The notes: a model not told the origin generated them from the sequence alone. Shown: positions 8,642-17,106, counted from the first letter of the stretch. The stretch is DNA of 64,000 bases from Streptomyces sp. NRRL B-24484 (GCF_000717715.1 NZ_JOAI01000027.1:1-64000), one strand, 5' to 3'. Translations and numbers: made by a program.

Positions 8642-9494
8642 GGATGGACGTGAGCAGGTCGACGGTCTGATCCGGCGTCAGGCTGTCGACGCAGAGCCGC
8701 TCCATGACCTGGATGTAGGCGTCGACGTCGTCGCGCTTGTCGAGGTAGAGGGCGCTGGTGAGCTGCTCCAGGTAGACCACGTCGGCGAGGTCCTGTTCGG
8801 GGAAGCGCAGGATCGAGAAGGCGCCGCTCTCTCCGGCGTGCGCGCCGAAGCGGAACGGCATGACCTGGATGGTGACGTTGGGCCGGTCCGCCATGTCGAT
8901 CAGGTGCTGTACCTGGGCCCGCATCACGGCCGGCCCGCCGACCGGGCGGCGCAGGGCGGCCTCGTCGATGACGGCCCACAGGTGCGGGCTCCGACCCTCC
9001 GTCAGCAGGGTCTGCCGGCGCATCCGGAGGCTGACCCGGCGCTCCAGTTCCTCGTCGCTGATGGCCGGGCGGCTCTGGCCGAAGACGGCGCGCGCGTACT
9101 CCTCGGCCTGCAGCAGGCCGGGGATGAACTGCACCTCGTAGGTGCGGATCAGCGCGGCGGCCTCCTCCAGGCCGACGTAGGTCTGGAACCAGCCGGGCAG
9201 GACGTCGTTGAAGCTGTGCCACCAGCCGGACTTGTTCGCTTCGCGGACCAGTCCGAGCAGGGCCTCGCGCTCCGTGGCGTCGTCGACCCCGTAGAGGCTG
9301 AGCAGGTCGGCGACGTCGCGCTCCTTGAAGGAGACCCGGCCGAGCTCCATACGGCTGATCTTCGACTCGGAGGCGCGGATGGTGTAGCCGGCGTCCTCAC
9401 GGGTGATGCCGCGCCCCTCGCGCAGGCGCCGCAGCTGCGAGCCGAGGAGGATGCGGCGCACCATCGAGCCCCCGCCGGGCTGAACTGTGGTCAT
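8628..9494 (-). CDS. Scr1-family XRE helix-turn-helix regulator (WhiJ-like)
   Basis: 288 residues. XRE-type HTH in the first 70 residues (LGSQLRRLREGRGITREDAG, then SESKISRMELGR), then the large C-terminal DUF5753 domain with EVQFIPGLLQAEEYARAVF and PNVTIQVMPFRFGAH, typical of the abundant Streptomyces family that pairs with DUF397 proteins. The ATG at 9494 follows a GGAGG at ten bases; a GTG at 9512 is possible but has no ribosome site. Divergent from an ATP-binding protein gene; a DUF397 gene lies 1.4 kb away. By analogy with whiJ clusters it likely controls developmental or antibiotic genes, with DUF397 protein as antagonist. Confidence 0.88.
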   Translation of the reverse strand: MTTVQPGGGSMVRRILLGSQLRRLREGRGITREDAGYTIRASESKISRMELGRVSFKERDVADLLSLYGVDDATEREALLGLVREANKSGWWHSFNDVLPGWFQTYVGLEEAAALIRTYEVQFIPGLLQAEEYARAVFGQSRPAISDEELERRVSLRMRRQTLLTEGRSPHLWAVIDEAALRRPVGGPAVMRAQVQHLIDMADRPNVTIQVMPFRFGAHAGESGAFSILRFPEQDLADVVYLEQLTSALYLDKRDDVDAYIQVMERLCVDSLTPDQTVDLLTSILKER

Positions 9495-9913
9495 GCGGTC
9501 GGAAACCTCCACCTCGGGTCAAACAGCGCACAGTCTGCCATCAGTTGGGCGCGCTCGGTGCCCGTAGTGGCGCAACGATCTACTACTTCTGCATCACATC
9601 CTCCATCTTGCACGTGCATCTGGCGCTTGCATATGCCAAACATGCGACTGCACGTGAATCGACTCTTGCATCTGCAGTGGGCGCAGAGGACCATGGTGCA
9701 CGTGCACTTGCACGCACCTGACAACTCCGCGGGCTTCGCGTCGACCGAACGCGCGACCCCCCATGCCCTCCCGGCCGCGCCCCTGTGCGGCCGGGAGTTC
9801 GTGTGCGGGTCCGGGCATACGGGCGGGCGGCCGAGCGGCCGAGCGAGTCGGAGGTGACCGGCATGACCCGGGTGGGTCCCGCCGTGTCCGCCCCCTTATG
9901 GGAGGAGCTCTTC
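9495..9913. promoter_or_regulatory. intergenic region with clustered TGCACGTGCA-like palindromes
   Basis: 419 bases between the XRE gene (minus) and the ATP-binding gene (plus). Between 9605 and 9720 there are repeated 10-base palindromes or near-palindromes: TGCACGTGCA at 9609-9618 and 9697-9706, TGCACGTGAA at 9649-9658, TGCATCTGCA at 9667-9676 and TGCATATGCC near 9629. Probably binding sites for the XRE protein. No further gene seen. Confidence 0.6.
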
Positions 9914-10432
9914 ATGAGCACCGGTACGGCCATCGCTGCCGACCCGTACGTGGTCAGCTGTACCCTCGCCCCTCGCTACGAAGCCGTCAGATCGGCCCGG
10001 GACTTCGCCAGGACCACCCTGCGGAGCTGGGGACTCGACTCTCTCTTCGACGATGTCGCCCTGGTCGCCTCGGAGTTGGTGACCAACGCACTGCGCCACG
10101 CGCTGGGCGCGATGCCGGACGGCTGCAGCGCCACGGCGCCCCAGGTACCGGCGCAGCTCGCCCGCCCGCTGGGCATGGAGGGTCTCACCCCTATACGCAT
10201 CAGCCTGGTGCACCGCGCGCCGCAGGTGGTGTGCGCGGTGAGCGATCCGAGCAGCCACGGGCCGGTGGCGCGCGAGGCGGACTTCGTGGCGGAGTCCGGC
10301 CGCGGGCTGCACCTGGTCGACTCCTTCAGCAGTTCCTGGGGCTGGCACCCGCTGGCCGGGGCGGGCAAGGTCGTGTGGGCGCTGTTCGAGGCCGCACCCG
10401 TCGCCGGTACCGGTCGGCACCGATCGGCCTGA
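9914..10432 (+). CDS. ATP-binding protein, anti-sigma-type HATPase (RsbW/AbaA-like)
   Basis: 172-residue GHKL-fold protein: N box SELVTNALRHA near residue 57, G1-like VSDPSSHGP, G2 box GRGLHLVDSF near 140, and a final GKVVWALFE strand. This is the single-domain kinase type found with Scr1/DUF397 genes. ATG at 9914 follows GGGAGGAG with ideal spacing. A loop of about 25 residues rich in Gly/Ala/Pro is inserted after the N box. It may bind and phosphorylate an anti-anti-sigma partner; none is encoded next to it. A second protein of this family is encoded at 57603-58136. Confidence 0.85.
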   Translation: MSTGTAIAADPYVVSCTLAPRYEAVRSARDFARTTLRSWGLDSLFDDVALVASELVTNALRHALGAMPDGCSATAPQVPAQLARPLGMEGLTPIRISLVHRAPQVVCAVSDPSSHGPVAREADFVAESGRGLHLVDSFSSSWGWHPLAGAGKVVWALFEAAPVAGTGRHRSA

Positions 10433-10922
10433 GCGGACGCTCCGGGTCGACCGGACCGCGGGCGCAGTAGCCGCAGTCGCCGCGGCAGCGATCAGGGGGC
10501 GACGGTCGCAGGTGAGGAACCGGGCGCCGGGCCGGCCCCGGCGGGCGGGAATGCCGGAGCGCTTGCCGGATGCGAGGTCCGGGCGGGTCGGGCGGAGGGG
10601 ACCCGATCGGCCACCTCGCACCGCGCCGGCGCGGCGTTCGCAGAGGAGACGTTCCGCGGACACCACACCGACGGGGTTGGCGGGCGGGATCGTCGGACCG
10701 GCAGAACCGCCGGTCGACGAGGGACCCGCCGGAGACGCACGCACCCGAAGGCAATCGCCGGACGCGGACTCGCCGGACTCACACCCGGGCCGGACTCGCA
10801 GGCGGGCCGGACTCGCAGGCGGGCCGGAACGCAACCGGGCCGTCGCGGCGATGCCCACGACGGCCCCACGGGAAGGGAGCCCGAACACCGGGCCCACCGG
10901 ATTCCGGCGGGCCGACGGACGG
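10433..10922. other. gene-free stretch, 490 bases
   Basis: Very GC-rich, with many frames open on both strands but no conserved product in any. It contains a short tandem repeat at 10787-10828 and separates the ATP-binding gene from the DUF397 gene of the same functional trio, so it may be what remains after a deletion or insertion. Confidence 0.5.
10787..10828. repeat. tandem repeat, 2.5 x 17 bp
   Basis: Two perfect copies of GGGCCGGACTCGCAGGC (10787-10803, 10804-10820) and half of a third. Non-coding. Confidence 0.9.
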
Positions 10923-11159
10923 TCAGGTCGCCAGGTGGTCGAACTCCCCGTCCTTGGCGCCGAGGAGCAGTGCGGCTATTTCGGCCCGGGTATAGATGAG
11001 CGCCGGCCCGTCCGGGAAACGGGAGTTGCGCATCGCCACCTCGCCGGTCGGCAGGGCCGCGAACTCGACGCAGTTGCCCTGCGAGTTGCTGTGCCGGCTC
11101 TTCTGCCAGACCACACCGTCGAGATCCGCAGCCGCCATGCCGTTGTACGTGTCACTCAT
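10923..11159 (-). CDS. DUF397 domain protein
   Basis: 78-residue small acidic protein with the family signature VWQKSRHSNSQGNCVEFA (residues 17-34), MRNSRFPDGPALIYTRAE (43-60) and a C-terminal LLGAKDGEFDHL. Known members (for example BldB relatives and whiJ-associated proteins) act with Scr1-type XRE regulators, probably relieving their repression. ATG start with GGGAGA nine bases upstream. The matching XRE gene is at 8628-9494, and both upstream regions carry the same TGCACGTGCA palindrome, supporting one regulatory unit despite the separation. Confidence 0.9.
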   Translation of the reverse strand: MSDTYNGMAAADLDGVVWQKSRHSNSQGNCVEFAALPTGEVAMRNSRFPDGPALIYTRAEIAALLLGAKDGEFDHLAT

Positions 11160-11544
11160 CGTTGTCTCCCTGAGCCTGGCGTTCGCCTCACTTGACGTGA
11201 TGATAGCTGGCCTGCACGTGCATCAGCACGGGACAAAGCGCGTGCATCTGACTCATCAGTAGCGTCGAACAACCGCGCCGTGCGCCCGGCAAACCGGGCC
11301 GAACCATCACAGAGGGAACAGCAATCGATCACCGTGGGTACGGGCCGGCCTGCGTCCCGTTGATCTTGACGCTCGACGTCGGACTTTACGCGCAGTCACA
11401 TCCGCCACTGTGAGGAGCATCACGCACCCCTGCGACGGAGTGCGGATCGCTTTGCTGGGAAATGTCCGATCTTGTGCCGTCGCCACCAACCCCTCACGGG
11501 AGTCGACTGCAGTAAGGGCCCCGGTATGTCCTACGATCTCCGCC
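11160..11544. promoter_or_regulatory. DUF397 upstream region with TGCACGTGCA sites
   Basis: 385 bases between DUF397 (minus) and the chelatase-like gene (plus). TGCACGTGCA lies at 11213-11222 and a half-matching GCGCGTGCAT at about 11238-11247, both about 55-90 bases upstream of the DUF397 start. No other gene seen. Confidence 0.55.
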
Positions 11545-12453
11545 ATGAGCACCGCAGCCATCCCGGGCGCGCCACTGCCCGTCCGTACGCCAGGCTCCCG
11601 TGCGCGGGGGCGCCACCGCCGTCCCGAGCGCCCCGAGATCCCGGCCGGCTCCCCGGCCCTGCTGCTGGCCGTCCCGGCCACGGCCGGACCCGAGGCCCGC
11701 CCGATCGTCGACGAGCTGCTCTCCATCGTGCGCGGCGAGCAGCCGGGCCTCGAGATCGCCGCCGGCTACGTCGCGGCCGAGTCCGAGGACGCCCCGACCG
11801 TCGCCGACCTGCTGGCCATGGCCGCCGGCAACGGCGCGCCGCCGCCGATCGTGGTGCCGCTGCTGCCCGGTCCGCACGGTTTCCTGACGGAGCTGCACGA
11901 GGTGGCCGCGGCCGCCGGCTCCCCGGTCACCGACCCGCTGGGCCCGCACCCGCTGCTCGCCGAGGCCGTGCACGTCCGCCTGTCCGAGGCCGGGCTCGCC
12001 CGTGCCGACCGCGCCCGCCTGTTCGCGATCGCCACCTCCGCCGACGGCGTGGTGCTGACCGTCTCCGGTGGCGAGGACGCCGCCGCGGCCGCCGGGATCA
12101 CCGGTGTGCTGCTCGCCGCGCGTCTCGCCGTGCCGGTGGTGGCCGCCGCCCTGGACGTGCCGGGTTCGGTCGCCGCCGCGGTCGACCACCTCAAGTCCAC
12201 CGGTTCGGAGCGCCCGGCGCTCGCGCCGCTGGTGATCGGCCCGGAGGCGGACTCCGAGCTGCTGGCCACCGCCGCCGAGGAGACCGGCTGCCCGAGCGCC
12301 GCTCCGCTGGGCGCCTACCCGGCCGTCGGCCAGCTGATCGCCTCCACCTACCTGGCCGCGCTGCCGCCGCGGCCGCCGGTCGACGAGGAGGAGCTGGCCG
12401 CCGCCGAGGCTGCCGCGCTCGCCGAGGCCGAGGAGCCTGCCGCCGAGCAGTGA
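11545..12453 (+). CDS. sirohydrochlorin chelatase / CbiX-like protein
   Basis: 302 residues resembling the two-lobed CbiX/SirB family that inserts Co or Fe into sirohydrochlorin. Lobe 1: SPALLLAVPATAGPEARPIV to about residue 165. Lobe 2: VIGPEADSELLATAAEETG to GAYPAVGQLIASTYLAAL. The usual first-strand HGS metal motif is replaced by AVPATAG, and of the expected histidines only PHGFLTELHE (about 112) is evident, so catalytic chelation is doubtful. The C-terminus is an acidic Glu/Ala tail. ATG at 11545 has no strong ribosome site. Monocistronic, ending at a strong hairpin. Confidence 0.7.
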   Translation: MSTAAIPGAPLPVRTPGSRARGRHRRPERPEIPAGSPALLLAVPATAGPEARPIVDELLSIVRGEQPGLEIAAGYVAAESEDAPTVADLLAMAAGNGAPPPIVVPLLPGPHGFLTELHEVAAAAGSPVTDPLGPHPLLAEAVHVRLSEAGLARADRARLFAIATSADGVVLTVSGGEDAAAAAGITGVLLAARLAVPVVAAALDVPGSVAAAVDHLKSTGSERPALAPLVIGPEADSELLATAAEETGCPSAAPLGAYPAVGQLIASTYLAALPPRPPVDEEELAAAEAAALAEAEEPAAEQ

Positions 12454-12492
12454 GCGGTGCGCGGCCACCGGCCGCACACGCAGTGAACTCCC

Positions 12493-12528
12493 GGAGGGGC
12501 CCCGACCGTACGAGGTCGGGGCCCCTCC
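12493..12528. terminator. bidirectional terminator
   Basis: Perfect inverted repeat, 15-base arms (12493-12507, 12514-12528), 6-base loop. It sits between the 3' ends of the convergent chelatase-like and beta-helix genes. Confidence 0.85.
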
Positions 12529-12604
12529 GCGTTCCCCGGAACACAGGTCGCCCGGAAGGCAGGTCGCTCGGAACGCCGGCGCTCGGCCCGGTCCGGCGGT
12601 CGGC

Positions 12605-14722
12605 TCAGACGGGCAGTCGTCGGGTCGGTGCCGCCGCGTCCGCGAGCCGGATCGCAGGGGTGACGACCGCCCGCGGCGGGCCGTCCACCGCGGCCGGTGC
12701 GGCGGCGGCGTTCCACTCCGCCCTGCCCGGCCCCGGCTGCAGCTGCACGGCCTGCCGCTCGCCGGCCTTGCGCAGGACGATCCGGGTCGGCCGCGGCGCC
12801 TGCGGGTCCAGCCACACCTCGTTGCCGCCGAAGGAGCAGTCCAGCACCGCGATGTCGTCCGGTTCGCCGTCCGTGGTGGCCCGGAAGGCCACACCGGCCT
12901 TCCGATAGCCCGTCAGCCGGCTCCGAGCGATCGTCACGGTCGTTCCGGCGAGCTGGTGTTTGGCGGTGGCGACGGCGTAGTCGGACTGTCCTGCGGCGTC
13001 GATCAGCAGCCCGTCGAAGACGGTTCCCCTCTCGCGGCCGAGCGCGTGGACGGCCACTCCCCCGGCGCCGTTGCCGTACAGCACACCGCCGTTGTACTCG
13101 AAGTCGTTGAGGTAGGCGCCGTGCTCGATGCCCCAGCCGCCGTTGTGGTACGCGACGAAGCCCTCCAGCACGTGGTGGTGACGGGCGTTCAGCCAGACGA
13201 AGACGCCGTTCTCCAGGTTGTTGTGGGCCAGGCAGCGCTCGAAGGTCCAGACGCCCTCGCCGGCCTCCGGCCACTCGTAGCCGGAGGCGCCCGTGGCGCC
13301 CTGCACGCCGACGGCCACGCAGTCGCGGGCGGTGCCGCCGGTGCCGGCGCCGAGCGAGAAGCCGGTGAGCCGGTAGCCGCGCGGGTTGGGCTCGTACACC
13401 GTGCGGGAGGCCACGCAGGACTGGTAGGCGATGTCGTCGGACGGTGCCTGCGGGGTGCGGGTGTCCGGCGGCCCGTCCCACCAGTAGGCGTCCTCCCAGG
13501 TGTTGTGGCTGATGCAGCTGCGGAAGGTGATGCCGTGGCTGGCGTGCGGGACGAAGGCGTGGCTGCCGCTGTCGCGGACCACCACGCCCTCGACGACCGT
13601 GCCGCGGGAGGCGTCGCCGAGCATGTGGAAGTGCAGTCCGTAGCGGCCGAGCACGGGCTCGGTGACCGGGGCGCCGTTCCAGGTCTCCTTGCCGGGCTGC
13701 CGCGGGCCGAGCCAGCGCAGCGCGGCGTGCCGGACGTCGGCGCGGCGCGAGCCGGTCAGGTGGACGTGGGCGCGGCCCTCGGCGGTGCCCTCGACCCGGA
13801 CGCTGCGGGTCAGGTTGAGCACCTCGGCACCGACCGCGACGCCCCCGCCGGCCGTGACCCGCGGGTGCGGGTACGCCAGGGGTGCGGTCAGTGTGACGGT
13901 CTTGCCGTCGATCCGTCTGATCGTGCACAGATCGTACCGGGTGGAGAATTCGCCCTCGCCCGGGGGTCCGGTCGGCGTGACGGCCAGCTCGTCGCCCGGT
14001 CGCCAGCCCTCGGGCGGCTCGGCCAGACGCAGCTCGGTGTCGCCGGCCCGGAGCCCGGTGGCCGCGCGGACCCAGGCGGTCTTGGCGGCACCGTCCAGCC
14101 GCAGGTAGCCGGCCCCGGTCACCCAGAGCCCGGTGTCCCCCTCCACCACCGTCATGCCACCGCCGCGGAAGCTTCGTTCGTCCACGGAGGGGAATTTCAG
14201 GACATGCGAGGCCCCGTCCGCCGGAGCCAGCACCAGGACGCCTCGGACCTCCACGCTGCCCGCCGAGGCGAGGGTGAGGCTGCGTTCGGGCGCGAAGACC
14301 AGCGAGCCGCCCGGCTCGACCACCAGCGAGCCGACGGAGGCGTCGACGTCCAGCAGGACGCGGTCGGCGATCCGGACGGCACCCTTCGCCCCCGGGACTG
14401 CGCCGCCCCAGCCGGCCGGGTCGGACCAGCGGCGGCCCGTCAGATCGACCGGGGAGGGCGAGGGGTCGGCAGGAGCCGGGACGGCGTGCACGTGCCCCGC
14501 AGAGGGCCCTCCGGAGGCCGCCGGGAGGGCCGTGGCCACCCGCCGGGACCCGGCCGGGGAGGCGAGCGCGCGGCGGGCCGGCTCGACGCCGCCCACCGCG
14601 GCCGCGGCGGTGGAGATCCCGAGCCAGACGAGCATCCGGCGCCGACCGACCCGGCGGTGCGGCGCGGGCCGCCGGGCCGCCCCGTCGGACACCCCCTCCG
14701 GGCGCTGCCCGTGCTGATCCAT
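12605..14722 (-). CDS. Tat-exported G8-domain / parallel beta-helix protein
   Basis: 705 residues. The N-terminus has a twin-arginine stretch (HRRVGRRRMLVWLG, residues 22-35) followed by a hydrophobic run ending at ALA, so Tat export is likely. Next is a G8-type domain: RRWSDPAGWGGAVPGAKG, then VLLDVDASVGSLVV (about 95-190). The rest is a right-handed beta-helix with repeats such as SHGITFRSCISHNTW and HHHVLEGFVAYHNGGWG, plus GRYGLHFHMLGD, a motif seen in CEMIP/TMEM2-like proteins. Such proteins bind or degrade polysaccharides. ATG at 14722, no operon partners. Enzyme activity is inferred from fold only. Confidence 0.75.
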   Translation of the reverse strand: MDQHGQRPEGVSDGAARRPAPHRRVGRRRMLVWLGISTAAAAVGGVEPARRALASPAGSRRVATALPAASGGPSAGHVHAVPAPADPSPSPVDLTGRRWSDPAGWGGAVPGAKGAVRIADRVLLDVDASVGSLVVEPGGSLVFAPERSLTLASAGSVEVRGVLVLAPADGASHVLKFPSVDERSFRGGGMTVVEGDTGLWVTGAGYLRLDGAAKTAWVRAATGLRAGDTELRLAEPPEGWRPGDELAVTPTGPPGEGEFSTRYDLCTIRRIDGKTVTLTAPLAYPHPRVTAGGGVAVGAEVLNLTRSVRVEGTAEGRAHVHLTGSRRADVRHAALRWLGPRQPGKETWNGAPVTEPVLGRYGLHFHMLGDASRGTVVEGVVVRDSGSHAFVPHASHGITFRSCISHNTWEDAYWWDGPPDTRTPQAPSDDIAYQSCVASRTVYEPNPRGYRLTGFSLGAGTGGTARDCVAVGVQGATGASGYEWPEAGEGVWTFERCLAHNNLENGVFVWLNARHHHVLEGFVAYHNGGWGIEHGAYLNDFEYNGGVLYGNGAGGVAVHALGRERGTVFDGLLIDAAGQSDYAVATAKHQLAGTTVTIARSRLTGYRKAGVAFRATTDGEPDDIAVLDCSFGGNEVWLDPQAPRPTRIVLRKAGERQAVQLQPGPGRAEWNAAAAPAAVDGPPRAVVTPAIRLADAAAPTRRLPV

Positions 14723-14893
14723 GACCGGTCGACCCCCCGCCCGGGCCGCCGCCCGGCCCCCGATACCTGAAGCATAAACAGGCCGGTTTTACCCGAAGGG
14801 CTTTGCCGGAAATCGAAAGAAGTCGATCACGGAGAGATCAAGGAATCGATCATGGAATATACCAAGATCCCCTGTGACCGGCATCACACATGT

Positions 14894-14923
14894 TTGCGGT
14901 TTGAACTTAACTCTGTCTAATGT
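14894..14923 (+). promoter_or_regulatory. predicted promoter of the Rpf-like gene
   Basis: -35 TTGCGG (14894-14899), 18-base spacer, -10 TAATGT (14918-14923). It lies just upstream of the c-di-AMP riboswitch leader, giving a leader of about 260 bases. Confidence 0.55.
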
Positions 14924-15000
14924 CCTCCCACGTTCGTGGTCACACGGACCCAGTTGGCCCGAACGCCGAGTCCTGCCGGCGGTCCGACTGGCAATGCGAA

Positions 15001-15172
15001 ACGCACTTCGGCAGGGGCGGGGGAACCAGGTAAGTCGCCCGGGAGCGGTCCAGCGCCGCTCCCCGGCTTGGGGTGAAGCCGCACACGCAGAACAGGCGAG
15101 AGATCGCCGGATCCTGCGCGCGCGGCCGGGCAACTCCAGCCCGAATCCGACAGCTCACCTCGCAGGCGTGGG
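15001..15172 (+). ncRNA. c-di-AMP riboswitch (ydaO-yuaA type)
   Basis: The leader of the Rpf-like gene carries the conserved ydaO blocks in order: GGGGCGGGGGAACCAGGTAA (about 15014-15033), CTTGGGGTGAAGCC (about 15065-15078), GGCGAGAG (about 15098-15105), then CCGAATCCGACAGCTCACCT and CGCAGGCG up to about 15168. A GC hairpin stem varies between blocks 1 and 2. In B. subtilis and Streptomyces this class turns off cell-wall hydrolase genes when cyclic di-AMP is high; ligand and logic here are from family knowledge. The exact 5' edge of stem P1 is uncertain by about 15 bases. Confidence 0.9.
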
Positions 15173-15188
15173 AGAGGAACGCTCCTTC

Positions 15189-16322
15189 ATGCTGTCCATC
15201 AACTCCAAGCGCGGCCGCCGCATCCTCGCCACCACGGGCGTCGTCGGCATCGGCCTGAGCATCCCGACCCTGGCCGCCGGCACCGCCTCCGCCGCCTCGG
15301 TCGCCACCTGGGACAAGGTCGCCCAGTGCGAGTCCTCCGGCGACTGGCACATCAACACCGGCAACGGCTTCTACGGCGGCCTCCAGTTCACCTCCAGCAC
15401 CTGGACCTCCTTCGGCGGCGGCGCCTACGCCTCCCGCGCGGACCTGGCCACCAAGGACCAGCAGATCGCGATCGCCGAGAAGGTGCTGGCCGAGCAGGGC
15501 CCCGGCGCCTGGCCGGTCTGCTCCGTCAAGGCGGGCCTCACCAAGGGCGGTCCGGCCCCGGAGATCAGCACCGGCGGCTCCGCCTCCACCACCGCCCCCG
15601 CGGCCTCCACCCCCGCGAAGCCGGCCGCCCCCGCGGCCCCGGCCGCCTCCACCGGCACCTCGCAGGACGGCAAGACCTGGCAGGGCCAGTGGAGCCACGG
15701 CGCCACCTACACCGTGCGGGCCGGCGACTGGCTGTCGACCATCGCCGAGCACAACCACGTCCAGGGCGGCTGGCAGAAGCTCTACGAGCTCAACAAGTCG
15801 GTCCTGAAGAACGGTCCGCACACCATCTACCCGGGCCAGAAGCTGTCGCTGGGCACCCCCGCCAAGGCGTCCTCGACCCCGGCCCAGGCCGCCCCGGCCG
15901 CCCCCAAGCCGGCCACCACCGCGGTCAAGGCCAGCACCACCACCACCGCGCAGACCGCCACCGGCTCCAAGGCCGCCGCGGTCAACTTCGCGCTCTCCAA
16001 GGTGGGCCAGGCCTACATCTACGGCGGTACCGGCAACGGTGGCTGGGACTGCTCCGGCCTCACCCAGGCCGCGCTGCGTGCCGCGGGCATCTCCGTGCCG
16101 CGCGTCGCCGCCGACCAGGCCGACTACTCCACCCGCGTCTCGCTGGACAACCTGCAGGCGGGCGACCTGCTGTTCTGGTCCAGCAACGGCGCCAACTCCG
16201 GCGTGCACCACGTCGCGCTCTACATCGGCGACGGCAAGTACGTCGAGGCCGCCAACCCGAGCGCCGGCGTCCGCGTCCAGACCATCGCCAACTGGGCCCC
16301 GGACTTCGCCGGCCGGGTCTGA
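15189..16322 (+). CDS. secreted Rpf-like transglycosylase with LysM and NlpC/P60 domains
   Basis: 377 residues. Sec signal peptide ending TASAAS (about 36). Resuscitation-promoting-factor domain ATWDKVAQCESSGDWHINTG to WPVCSVKAG (about 38-120) with the catalytic Glu in CESSGDW. An Ala/Pro/Thr linker, a LysM domain TYTVRAGDWLSTIAEH to IYPGQKLSLG (about 175-222), another linker, and an NlpC/P60 peptidase with the catalytic Cys in WDCSGLTQAAL and His in GVHHVALYIGDGKYVEA. One polypeptide could therefore cut both glycan strands and stem peptides during spore germination or growth. ATG at 15189, GAGAGGA upstream. Controlled by a c-di-AMP riboswitch. Confidence 0.93.
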   Translation: MLSINSKRGRRILATTGVVGIGLSIPTLAAGTASAASVATWDKVAQCESSGDWHINTGNGFYGGLQFTSSTWTSFGGGAYASRADLATKDQQIAIAEKVLAEQGPGAWPVCSVKAGLTKGGPAPEISTGGSASTTAPAASTPAKPAAPAAPAASTGTSQDGKTWQGQWSHGATYTVRAGDWLSTIAEHNHVQGGWQKLYELNKSVLKNGPHTIYPGQKLSLGTPAKASSTPAQAAPAAPKPATTAVKASTTTTAQTATGSKAAAVNFALSKVGQAYIYGGTGNGGWDCSGLTQAALRAAGISVPRVAADQADYSTRVSLDNLQAGDLLFWSSNGANSGVHHVALYIGDGKYVEAANPSAGVRVQTIANWAPDFAGRV

Positions 16323-16406
16323 TCCACCCGCCCCGGCGTCCCGTACGCCGGAGCACGCGCCCGAAGCCGTACCTGGGTCCCTCGGCCCGGGCGCTCCTCT
16401 CCCCCT

Positions 16407-16447
16407 CCGAAGCCCCGGAGCGGCCTCCCGCCGCACCGGGGCTTCGG
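16407..16447. terminator. terminator after the Rpf-like gene
   Basis: Perfect 12-base arms CCGAAGCCCCGG (16407-16418) / CCGGGGCTTCGG (16436-16447) with a 17-base loop, 85 bases past the stop codon. Confidence 0.75.
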
Positions 16448-16495
16448 CCTGCCCTCGCGGATAGGCTGGCCGCCCCACGGAGTTGAGGAGCAGCC

Positions 16496-16699
16496 ATGGC
16501 AGCGAAGGTCACCGTCACGCTGGACGCCGATCTGGCGATCGAGGTCATGCTGGCCGCCGGGGCCGGCAATCCGCAGGACGCGGTCGAGCTGATCGTCCGC
16601 GACTACCTGGCCCGCAGCCGCCGCACCGAGGCCCGCACCGGCGACGCCGCCGACGCAGCCCGCACCGCCCGCCCCCACCGCACGGCCGAAGAAGGCTGA
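16496..16699 (+). CDS. small conserved protein, ribbon-helix-helix-like
   Basis: 67 residues beginning MAAKVTVTLDADLAIEVMLAAGAGNPQDAVELIVRDYL written here in parts: a beta strand (KVTVTLDADL) followed by two helices, the layout of a ribbon-helix-helix DNA-binding or VapB-type antitoxin domain. The C-terminal 25 residues are a basic Ala/Arg tail. ATG with GAGGAG six bases upstream, and a -10-like TAGGCT at about 16462. No toxin gene is adjacent, so it is more likely a solitary small regulator. Conserved in many Streptomyces as I recall; function unknown. Confidence 0.7.
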   Translation: MAAKVTVTLDADLAIEVMLAAGAGNPQDAVELIVRDYLARSRRTEARTGDAADAARTARPHRTAEEG

Positions 16700-16812
16700 A
16701 ACCCCCGTCGCCCGACCAGGGGCACGGGCTCACCACCAGGGGTACGGAGCAACCGCCAAGGGCTCGGGCCAACCACCAGGGGCCGACCGACCGGAGGCGC
16801 GGGGCAACCACA

Positions 16813-16980
16813 AGGGGCGCGGTGAACTGCGCAATGCGGATGCGGGCCACGGTACGAACCACGGCCGACCCCGGAGCGGACGTTCACCTCTCCCTGATTG
16901 CGCAGTTCCCCGCGCCCCTGAGCGAGCACCCGTGAGCGCACGTGCAACCGGTCCCGGGCTGCGCAGCTCCCCGCGCCCCT
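16813..16980. repeat. interspersed repeat family GGGGCGCGGGGAACTGCGC, three copies
   Basis: Copy 1 at 16813-16835 (plus), copies 2 (16897-16919) and 3 (16959-16980) inverted. Copies 1 and 2 pair over 23 bases with one mismatch. The whole non-coding stretch 16700-17033 is made of related ACCA-GGGG-type decayed units. Another copy lies at 37096-37129. Confidence 0.85.
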
Positions 16981-17033
16981 GAGGGGGTCCCTGGGGGAAG
17001 GGGCGCCCGTGAGCACAGAAACCCCGGGAGCGG

Positions 17034-17071
17034 GCTGCGGCCCCGGAGAGAGGGCTCTCCGGGGCCGCAGC
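17034..17071 (-). terminator. terminator of the mal region
   Basis: Perfect inverted repeat with 17-base arms (17034-17050, 17055-17071) and a 4-base loop, 36 bases beyond the malR stop. Confidence 0.85.
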
Positions 17072-17106
17072 GGTGTGCCTCCGGCCGTCGGCCGGGTGGC
17101 GGGGTG

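Noticed and set aside
10433..10922. Several 100-230 codon frames between the ATPase and DUF397 genes
   Set aside because: All are Arg/Gly/Pro-rich with no conserved motif and no ribosome site; treated as non-coding.
14488..14500. GTGCACGTGC inside the beta-helix gene as another XRE site
   Set aside because: Lies within coding sequence and encodes conserved reading frame; probably chance.
12956..14770. 604-codon plus-strand frame opposite the beta-helix gene
   Set aside because: Ala/Gly/Val-rich antisense shadow; the minus strand has a Tat signal and beta-helix repeats.
16700..17033. Possible CRISPR-like array (recurring ACCA-GGGG units)
   Set aside because: Units are irregular in length and sequence, some inverted, and no cas genes are near; it is a dispersed intergenic repeat.
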